Part shown: positions 58,900 to 64,000 of the stretch, piece after piece | Layout of the letters: each line of letters opens with the position of its first letter | How positions within the stretch are numbered: the first letter of the stretch is position 1 | Program-made: the position numbers and the translations under genes | Assembly (NCBI RefSeq): GCF_014200435.1 | Contig: NZ_JACHBR010000001.1 | Span: 5,832,001-5,896,000, forward strand | Reading direction: 5' to 3' | Length of the DNA stretch: 64,000 bases | Origin: Sphaerisporangium krabiense | GTDB taxonomy: Bacteria > Actinomycetota > Actinomycetes > Streptosporangiales > Streptosporangiaceae | Notes under the pieces: generated by a model | What the model saw: only the letters and a program-made list of their open reading frames with translations | Databases searched by the model: none | What the model was told of the DNA's origin: nothing

Positions 58900-59616
58900 T
58901 CACGAGGCGGCGCGCTTGAGCAGGCCGTCGTACACGTCCGGGTCGTGGGACTCCACGACGGGGTAGCCCGACGCCCACGGACCCTCCCAGCGGACCGTGA
59001 TGCCGGGATTGGCGACCGTGGTCCCGTCGGCGAGGCGGAAGGTGGGGCTGGCCGTGACGGCGTCCGTCCGCGCGACCGCGAAGTCGCCCATGACGGCGGA
59101 CCGGTGCCGTCCGTCGTCCAGCGCGGCGGCCAGCGCCGCCACGTCGACCACGCCGTCCGGCAGCTCGCCCGCCACGTCCAGGATGACCTGGCGGTGGCTG
59201 ATCGACCGGGAATGGGACCAGAACGCCCGGCGCAGCGCGAAATCGAGCTCTTCCCCGGCGTGCAGGCTCTGCGCGCTCGCGGCGTGCACGGCCTCGGCGG
59301 CGAGCAGGACGGTGTGAGGGTAGAGGGCCTCGTCGGCGGTCCAGACCCGGAACTCCGCCGCGGGCTCGATCTGCCCGAGCCCGACGGCCTCGGTGTCGGT
59401 GCCGCGGCGGGGGTGCGGGCCGTTGAAGAGTTCGAGGGGGAACGTCCGGTGCTCCAGCCGGACGGCCCCGCCGAGCCCGAGGCGCTCCCGGGTCCGGCGC
59501 AGGCGCACCAGGCCGACGTAGGCGAACGGGCACAGCAGGTCCGACCAGACCTGGATCGTGCCGCTCCGCACGGGTGGCACGGGGGGCACGGCCGGGACGT
59601 CGCCGGGGGTCGTCAT
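58900..59616 (-). CDS. DsbA-like (FrnE-type) thioredoxin-fold protein
   Basis: A 238-residue cytosolic protein of the DsbA/2-hydroxychromene isomerase group. After IQVWSDLLCPFAYVG the active-site motif reads C-P-F-A, so the second Cys of CxxC is missing and classic disulfide exchange is unlikely. The C-terminal half has the cis-Pro region SPTFRLADG. ATG 59616 is preceded by GAGGAG and overlaps the stop of a 27-codon frame by ATGA. It may act as a glutathione/mycothiol-dependent or isomerase-type enzyme. Confidence 0.85.
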   Translation of the reverse strand: MTTPGDVPAVPPVPPVRSGTIQVWSDLLCPFAYVGLVRLRRTRERLGLGGAVRLEHRTFPLELFNGPHPRRGTDTEAVGLGQIEPAAEFRVWTADEALYPHTVLLAAEAVHAASAQSLHAGEELDFALRRAFWSHSRSISHRQVILDVAGELPDGVVDVAALAAALDDGRHRSAVMGDFAVARTDAVTASPTFRLADGTTVANPGITVRWEGPWASGYPVVESHDPDVYDGLLKRAAS

Positions 59617-59696
59617 CCCTGCTCCTCCGCTCGGTTCTCCGGCCGTTTCTTCGCCCGGCGCCGCGGGGGCCGGTCGTGGGCGATCGTCATCGTCAC
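59613..59696 (-). CDS. 27-residue basic microprotein between PPOX and DsbA-like genes
   Basis: A short frame starting GTG 59696 (ATG 59690 also in frame) and ending 59613. Its start overlaps the PPOX stop as GTGA with AGGAG just upstream, and its stop overlaps the DsbA-like start as ATGA. The peptide is strongly basic (RPPRRRAKKRPENR). Overlap on both sides suggests it is translated, either as a real microprotein or as a coupling device. Confidence 0.5.
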   Translation of the reverse strand: MTMTIAHDRPPRRRAKKRPENRAEEQG

Positions 59697-60190
59697 TCCT
59701 GGTGTTCGGCGCCGCGCGGGTTGGTGGTGAACCGGTCCGGGCGCAGCAGCACGGCGGTGCGCCGGTCGGCGGCCATCGCCCGGTCGTACTCCTCCAGGTC
59801 GGGATGCTCGCCGCCGGCCGCGTGGTAGATGTCGCGCAGCAGGCCGGGCACGCGATCGGCGTCCAGCCCGGGCAGGGGATCGTCCGGCCCGGCCAGCTCG
59901 GCGGGGCCGCGGACGGCGACCCATTCCCACCCGGCGCGGAAGACCAGCGTGGCGCGCGGGTCCCCGCGCAGGTTGTCCAGCTTGGCCGTGCCGCCGCGCG
60001 AGACGAACGCGACGGCCGGCGCGCCGGTCAGCGGGTGCGGCAGCACGCCCGCGTTGACCACGCTGACCGAGGGCTGCCCGTCCGGGCGCGTGGTCACCAG
60101 CACCGCGAGCCAGTTGTCCGCGCCGCCGTACGCGCGGACCAGCCGCAGGCCCTCCTCGGCGGAGACCCGCGGGCCGCCGGGCACCGTCAT
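59693..60190 (-). CDS. PPOX-class flavin/F420-dependent oxidoreductase
   Basis: A 165-residue split beta-barrel protein of the pyridoxamine-phosphate-oxidase-like/FDOR superfamily. It shows LAVLVTTRPDGQPSVSVVNAGVL, then VAFVSRGGTAKLDNLRGDPRATLVF, the usual cofactor-binding strands, and a C-terminal TTNPRG. FMN or F420 is the probable cofactor; the substrate is unknown. ATG 60190 follows GGGAGGGAAG. First gene of the operon running down to the MBL hydrolase. Confidence 0.85.
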   Translation of the reverse strand: MTVPGGPRVSAEEGLRLVRAYGGADNWLAVLVTTRPDGQPSVSVVNAGVLPHPLTGAPAVAFVSRGGTAKLDNLRGDPRATLVFRAGWEWVAVRGPAELAGPDDPLPGLDADRVPGLLRDIYHAAGGEHPDLEEYDRAMAADRRTAVLLRPDRFTTNPRGAEHQE

Positions 60191-60378
60191 CTTCCCTCCC
60201 GATCGCTCCCCTGGGGACGGACCGTGATCCGATCCGTCTCTCACGATACGGACCTCGGTCCGGTTACGTCAATCGGGACATCCCGCGCGAGGACCGCCCG
60301 GAGCGGCTGCACGTCCGGGCGGATCCTGCGCCGTCCCGACCCGTCGAGGTGACGGGTCAGAGCGTGGCGGCGCTGCTC

Positions 60379-61017
60379 TCAGTACCGCCTTTCACTCTCT
60401 CGGCTCCGCCGGGGGCTGATCTCGCGGCCGCGCTCCATTTCCCGGCTACGCCTGGGGCTGATCTCCCGGCCGCGCTCTAGCTCTCGGCCGCGCCTGGGGC
60501 TGATCTCGCGGCCGCGCTCCATCTCGCGGCGTTCCATTTCCCGGCCGCGCCGGGGGCTGATCTCGCGCTCGCGCTCGGAGATCCTGCCGCGCCTGGAGCT
60601 CTCGCCGCGGTCGCGGTCACGGTCGCGGTCCCAGTCGCGCCTGCTCTCGCGGCCGCGCTCCATCTCGCGGCGTTCCATCTCGCGGCCGCGCCGGGGACTG
60701 ATCTCGCGCTCGCGCTCGCGCTCGGAGATTCTGCCGCGCCTGGAGCTTTCGCCCCGGTCACGGTCGCGGTCGCGGTCCCAGTCGCGGTCTCTGTCGCGCC
60801 TGGAGCTGCCGTCACGGTCCCAGTCGCGGTCGCCGTCGCGGTCTCTGTCGCGGCCCCAGTCGTCCCCATCGTCCGCGGGAATCGACGTGGTGATCGGCTG
60901 CGTCGCCTTGTGCGTCGCCTGAGCGAAGGCCGGACTCGCCGCCATCTGAACCATTCCTGCGAGGCAACAGGTTCCCACGGCACCGGCGAGCACCCGGCGC
61001 ACGGACTTTCTCGTCAT
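60379..61017 (-). CDS. secreted Arg/Asp/Glu-rich repeat protein
   Basis: A 212-residue protein with a clear signal peptide (RKSVRRVLAGAVGTCCLAGMVQMAASPAFA, cleavage near residue 32). The mature part is almost only Arg, Asp, Glu, Gly, Ser and Met: first RD/WDRD repeats, then two copies of a ~50-residue block (GESSRRGRISERER...ISPRRGREMERREMERG) and several SPRRxRExERGREI units. It is probably an intrinsically disordered polyampholyte outside the membrane. I do not recognise a family. ATG 61017; stop just after SESERRY-type end. Confidence 0.7.
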   Translation of the reverse strand: MTRKSVRRVLAGAVGTCCLAGMVQMAASPAFAQATHKATQPITTSIPADDGDDWGRDRDRDGDRDWDRDGSSRRDRDRDWDRDRDRDRGESSRRGRISEREREREISPRRGREMERREMERGRESRRDWDRDRDRDRGESSRRGRISEREREISPRRGREMERREMERGREISPRRGRELERGREISPRRSREMERGREISPRRSRESERRY

Positions 61018-61159
61018 CGCTGTCTCCCGTGTGAGCGCGTCTGGCTGACCTGCTTCTTTCGATCCCTTCTTCCGTGGACAGGGGGCATGCCCATCATCAG
61101 AAGCAGAGCGTCACTTCGGCGTGACGTGGATGTGATGACTCCGCGGCGCGCCGGGTACT
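61018..61159. other. intergenic, nothing recognised
   Basis: About 140 bp between two minus-strand genes; it must contain the promoter of the Arg/Asp repeat gene. No clear consensus elements seen. Confidence 0.3.
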
Positions 61160-62194
61160 TCACGACCAGCGTCGGTGCGAGGGTGCGGCGGGCGTAGGGG
61201 ACGGCGTGGGAGGCGGACCTCCGGCGCACCCGCCGCGCTGCGGGCCGCCCGGATTCCTCGCCCAGCCGAGCTCGCACCCCGCCGTCACCACCGGATACCA
61301 CCCGCGCAGCGGCCCGCCGCGTTCCAGCGCGTCCGCCAGCCCCTCCAGCAGGTCGGCGTACGACGGCCAGCCCATGGGCTCGCCGTAGTTGACCCGCGAC
61401 AGCCACGACGCCTGACCGACGCGGCCGGTGCGGGGGTCGATGAAAAGGTTCCTGCCCTCGATCGAGTCCGCGAACGGCACCAGGCTGCCGTGCCACCTTC
61501 CGTTCTCCGCGTCGGCGTCCCGCGCGTCGCTCCAGAGGATGAGTTCCTGGCACCTTCTCCACAGCGCCGAGTCGATGGAGTACAGATCCAGCAGGTCATA
61601 AGCCGGTGGCGCCTGGAGTCCCAGGTTGGAGCCGGGCGATCCGTTGTGTCGCCGGAACGAGGCGTACAGGGCGTCGGGCAGCCGGCGTCCGCGGGTGGCC
61701 TCCCACTGGGCGAGATCTTCGGGCTTGGCCGGGTCGCCGAGCTTGCGGAGCGTCGCGGAGGCGTGCGCGCCCAGCCAACGTTCGATCCGGTCCCACGATC
61801 GGGCCACCCGTGCGGTGACGGCCGGATCGGGGGTCCGTGGCGCGTAGGTCGCTTCCGGCTCTCCGGTCGCGACCATCTGCGGCATGACGACGGCGTCGTC
61901 CGCTTCGCCGCCGTCCGCTTCCCAGTCGTCCGAGGCCCTCGTGATCGTGATGGGATCACAGCCGGCCGCCCGGGCCTGGGCGGGGGTCAGCATCCGATCG
62001 ATGATGTCCGTCTCGACCGCGGGATCGCTACACGAGATGGACAGATGAGACCCGCCGCCCAGGTAGCTACAGGAGACGTACGACGCCCCTTCCCAGAACG
62101 CGCTGAACCCGGTAGAACTCCCGTTCGCCCCGCCCAGCACCATCACCACTATCAGAGCGCCCGATACCAGGCGGAGCCCTCGAAACTTGATCAC
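61160..62194 (-). CDS. secreted or membrane-tethered SMI1/KNR4 (SUKH) domain protein
   Basis: A 344-residue protein with an N-terminal signal/anchor (LRLVSGALIVVMVLGGANG). A middle region holds Cys residues at about 42, 55 and 79, and a SUKH domain spans about 130-310 (WDRIERWLGAH ... DLAQWEATRGRRLPDALYASFRRHNGS ... LVPFADS). A Pro-rich C-terminal tail ends it. SUKH proteins usually are cytosolic immunity or regulatory proteins; export is unusual. The start GTG 62194 lies 10 bp after the DUF397 stop, so it is likely the third gene of the XRE-DUF397 operon. Confidence 0.8.
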   Translation of the reverse strand: MIKFRGLRLVSGALIVVMVLGGANGSSTGFSAFWEGASYVSCSYLGGGSHLSISCSDPAVETDIIDRMLTPAQARAAGCDPITITRASDDWEADGGEADDAVVMPQMVATGEPEATYAPRTPDPAVTARVARSWDRIERWLGAHASATLRKLGDPAKPEDLAQWEATRGRRLPDALYASFRRHNGSPGSNLGLQAPPAYDLLDLYSIDSALWRRCQELILWSDARDADAENGRWHGSLVPFADSIEGRNLFIDPRTGRVGQASWLSRVNYGEPMGWPSYADLLEGLADALERGGPLRGWYPVVTAGCELGWARNPGGPQRGGCAGGPPPTPSPTPAAPSHRRWS

Positions 62195-62204
62195 TCACCG
62201 CACG

Positions 62205-62426
62205 CTAGCGGCGAACACCGACACCGGTGACGTCGAGCCGTCCCGCCTTGATGGCCTCGGTGAAGGCGCGCCATGCCCCCGGGGCGGTCAGGACGGCAGG
62301 AACGCCGGTGTCCTTGCTGTCGCGAACCGCGACCACTCGAGGCAGGTTGCTCGCCACCTCGACGCACTGTCCGCCGTTGTCGGATGAACGAGATGACTTT
62401 CGCCATTCCGCAGCGTTCAGGTCCAT
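62205..62426 (-). CDS. DUF397 domain protein
   Basis: A 73-residue protein with the DUF397 pattern: AEWRKSSRSSDNGGQCVEVA, VAVRDSKD and WRAFTEAIKAG. These small proteins are nearly always encoded beside Scr1/DUF5753 XRE regulators in actinomycetes and are thought to modulate them. The start overlaps the XRE stop by ten bases. Confidence 0.92.
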   Translation of the reverse strand: MDLNAAEWRKSSRSSDNGGQCVEVASNLPRVVAVRDSKDTGVPAVLTAPGAWRAFTEAIKAGRLDVTGVGVRR

Positions 62427-63244
62427 TCCCGCCTCGCTTCCTCGATCATTCGTCGCGATACGTGCTCAGGGTATGCCCACGCTCGTACCGATTCATATCG
62501 ATTGCGGATGGATGTAACGAATTCGGAATCGCTGGTAATCAGCCCTTGGACCGGGGAATCCGCGTGGATCGTGTCCGGTTGGCCGTGTGGCAGTTCGGCG
62601 ATCATGAATGCCCCCGCCAGCCCGGCGAGACATTCGGGATCGACGACTTGAATGGTCACCTTGGGGCGCCGCGACATCTCCAGAAGGTGGTCGAGCTGTT
62701 CACGCATCACCTCTGGGCCGTCCACGCGGCGCCGCAGCACTCCCGCGTCCATGAGCACGAGTACCAGGGGGGCGGGCTCTCTGTTCAGGACCTGCTGACG
62801 GCGTAGGCGGGCCTCGACCCGTCGCTCGACTTCTTCGGAGCTGATTCCGGGGCCACGGCTGAAGAGTTCGTGAGCATAGCGTTCGGTCTGGAGAAGGCCG
62901 GGGATCAGGAGTGGGTCCCAAGAGCGGAGGACCAGGGCGTTCGGCTCGATCTCTTCCGCCCAGCCCCTGAACCATATCGGCCCGCCCCGGCGCGTGCCGA
63001 TGCGCCGGTACAAGCTCGCGAAATGGGTGCCGCCCGCCGACGCGAACAGGCGGTCCAGTCTTTCCGCGTCGGACTTCGACGGGGTGCGCGTGGCGGCCTC
63101 CAGGCGGCTGACCTGGGTCTGGGTGCAGCCGAGGCGGGCGGCCACGGCGGCCTGGGACAACTGGGCGGCCTCGCGCAGGCGGCGCATCTCGGCGCCGAAG
63201 AGCGCGCGGGGGGAACCGGGGTCGGGAAACGGTTCGACGCTCAT
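62417..63244 (-). CDS. XRE-family regulator with Scr1/DUF5753 domain
   Basis: A 275-residue DNA-binding protein. The helix-turn-helix is at about 18-70 (LREAAQLSQAAVAARLGCTQTQVSRLEAATRTPS) and the DUF5753 domain at about 95-270 (VLRSWDPLLIPGLLQTERYAHEL ... VTIQVVD ... FVTSIRNRYESVRAWA). Together with DUF397 and the divergent HATPase it forms a WhiJ-like set linked to development and stress control in streptomycetes. ATG 63244. Confidence 0.93.
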   Translation of the reverse strand: MSVEPFPDPGSPRALFGAEMRRLREAAQLSQAAVAARLGCTQTQVSRLEAATRTPSKSDAERLDRLFASAGGTHFASLYRRIGTRRGGPIWFRGWAEEIEPNALVLRSWDPLLIPGLLQTERYAHELFSRGPGISSEEVERRVEARLRRQQVLNREPAPLVLVLMDAGVLRRRVDGPEVMREQLDHLLEMSRRPKVTIQVVDPECLAGLAGAFMIAELPHGQPDTIHADSPVQGLITSDSEFVTSIRNRYESVRAWAYPEHVSRRMIEEARREWT

Positions 63245-63550
63245 TGCCTTTCCTCCCGAAACAGCGAAAAACGGGCCATTCGTATGCGGCTCGGTGATGT
63301 CGAAAGGCGGTTTCGATATACCGGAGTTCGGTATCGCGGGTCATCTTATGGATCGCCGATCGGTCGTGGATTCACCGGTCACGAGAGCAATCTAAGCACA
63401 CGCCTTCTTTATTCGAACGCGAAATCAAAGCGGAGTGCGTGCCGCCGTAGCGAGGGACGGATGCGTGTGATGCCTCATCGAAAAGACGATCCTTTCCCGC
63501 CCGGTCGTGCCCTGTCCGGGTCGGGAGAAATGCGGCCTCAGGGGGATGAC
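63245..63550. promoter_or_regulatory. divergent regulatory region between XRE and HATPase genes
   Basis: About 305 bp of AT-richer DNA shared by two divergent genes, so the operator of the XRE regulator is expected here. No -10/-35 set was assigned with confidence; the palindrome at 63314-63336 is the best site. Confidence 0.45.
63314..63336. promoter_or_regulatory. candidate operator palindrome
   Basis: CGATATACCG (63314-63323), spacer GAGTT, CGGTATCG (63329-63336): an imperfect inverted repeat about 70 bp upstream of the XRE start, in the region where an autoregulatory site would lie. Confidence 0.4.
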
Positions 63551-64000
63551 ATGACCACGGGCGACCAGGTCGTGCGGCACGGCGGGGAGGTGGCGGCGGG
63601 AGGGTGGCGCAGGGCGTTGCCGGCGGTGGAGGCGTCGGTGCCGGTGGCCCGGGCCTGGGCGCGGGACCTGCTCGCGGTGTGGATCGTCGCGCCCGCGCTC
63701 GACGACGTGCTCCTGCTGCTGAGCGAGGTGGTCACCAACGCGGTGACCCACTCGGACTCGGGTCGTTCGCCCGACGGGCGGGTGAGGCTGCGCGTCGCCT
63801 TGCTGTCGCGGGTCCGGGGGGTGCACGTCGAGGTGGCCGACGACGGGGCGGCGGGAGAAGCGCCGGTCGCCCGTCCTGCGGAGGTCGGTAGCGCCGGTGG
63901 CCGGGGACTCTGGCTGGTCAGCGAGATCGCGTCGGCCTGGGGATCGTCGCCTCGGGACGACGGGCCGGGCCGGTCGGTGTGGTTCCAGGTGGTGGAGTAG
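63551..64000 (+). CDS. HATPase (RsbW-like anti-sigma factor) protein
   Basis: A 149-residue GHKL ATPase resembling anti-sigma factor serine kinases. N-box LLLLSEVVTNAVTHS, G1 box VADDG and the lid motif GGRGLWLVSEIASAWG are present. ATG 63551 has GGGGGAT upstream; ATG 63530 in frame is an alternative. The stop is the last codon of the window, so it is complete. Such proteins accompany DUF397/XRE pairs in actinomycetes and may bind a sigma or anti-anti-sigma factor. Confidence 0.9.
   Translation: MTTGDQVVRHGGEVAAGGWRRALPAVEASVPVARAWARDLLAVWIVAPALDDVLLLLSEVVTNAVTHSDSGRSPDGRVRLRVALLSRVRGVHVEVADDGAAGEAPVARPAEVGSAGGRGLWLVSEIASAWGSSPRDDGPGRSVWFQVVE

Noticed and set aside
60286-60305. A 20-bp exact match to 52082-52101 (end of the small hypothetical gene)
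   Set aside because: No similarity extends beyond it and no frame with a start surrounds it; most likely chance in GC-rich DNA, although a gene remnant cannot be excluded.

Overview
The window is high-GC actinobacterial chromosome. GTG starts are frequent, Shine-Dalgarno (SD) sequences are GGAGG-like, and the housekeeping order polA ... rpsA-coaE-uvrB and pyrG-nudix-xerD-parA-scpA-scpB-rluB-aroH/tyrA-cmk-der is the one known from Streptomyces-type genomes. DUF397/Scr1-type XRE regulators, WD40-capped STAND ATPases and an EACC1 protein point to a filamentous or Streptosporangiales-like actinomycete. I cannot fix the genus from sequence alone. No rRNA, tRNA, CRISPR, phage or transposase gene was recognised.

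Layout. 1-7.6 kb: PaaI-type thioesterase, DNA polymerase I, a membrane-anchored polysaccharide deacetylase, ribosomal protein S1, a GNAT and dephospho-CoA kinase. 7.6-13.3 kb (minus): a 1,903-residue TIR / degenerate metallophosphoesterase / REase-like / NACHT / pentapeptide / 15xWD40 protein. 13.7-17.4 kb: SLC13/ArsB-like permease, inositol-phosphatase-like enzyme and an unrecognised pair (two-helix membrane protein plus cupin-like protein). 17.6-20.7 kb: uvrB and a MarR regulator preceded by in-phase 10-bp tandem repeats. 20.75-22.3 kb: gene-free, built from ~272-bp repeats in two opposing arms around a block of ~75-bp tandem repeats. 22.7-30.4 kb: respiratory nitrate reductase narGHJI plus an HPP membrane protein in one overlapping operon; narG carries a one-base frameshift in a G run. 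30.4-31.8 kb (minus): DUF4126 protein and a left-handed beta-helix acyltransferase with a leaderless-type promoter. 31.9-43.9 kb: the pyrG-to-der housekeeping run, with a probable CTG start for xerD and a pseudouridine synthase carrying a ~430-residue repetitive Arg/Asp/Gly-rich N-terminal extension. 43.9-48.2 kb: lprG/P55-like lipoprotein-MFS pair, MarR regulator and CDF metal exporter. 48.2-52.1 kb: amidohydrolase, aminopeptidase P, CBS protein and a small protein. 52.2-58 kb (minus): EACC1, then caspase-nSTAND1-WD40, then a secreted trypsin-like protein that has lost its whole catalytic triad. 58.2-60.2 kb (minus): PPOX/FDOR protein, 27-residue microprotein, DsbA-like protein and MBL hydrolase in one overlapping operon. 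60.4-64 kb: secreted Arg/Asp/Glu repeat protein, secreted SUKH protein, DUF397, Scr1-type XRE regulator and a divergent HATPase.

How it fits together. The conserved genes cover replication and repair (polA, uvrB), chromosome partition and condensation (parA, scpA, scpB, xerD), translation (rpsA, der, rluB), nucleotide supply (pyrG, cmk) and tyrosine/phenylalanine synthesis (aroH, tyrA). Between them sit two independent WD40-capped signal-transducing ATPase systems of the kind associated with NTP-dependent conflict or self-sensing in multicellular bacteria. Each couples an apparently intact effector (TIR with its conserved Glu; caspase with its His/Cys dyad) to a degenerate enzyme domain (metal-less phosphoesterase; triad-less trypsin) that probably acts as a sensor or adaptor. 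These two loci and the inverted repeat array are the most novel content.
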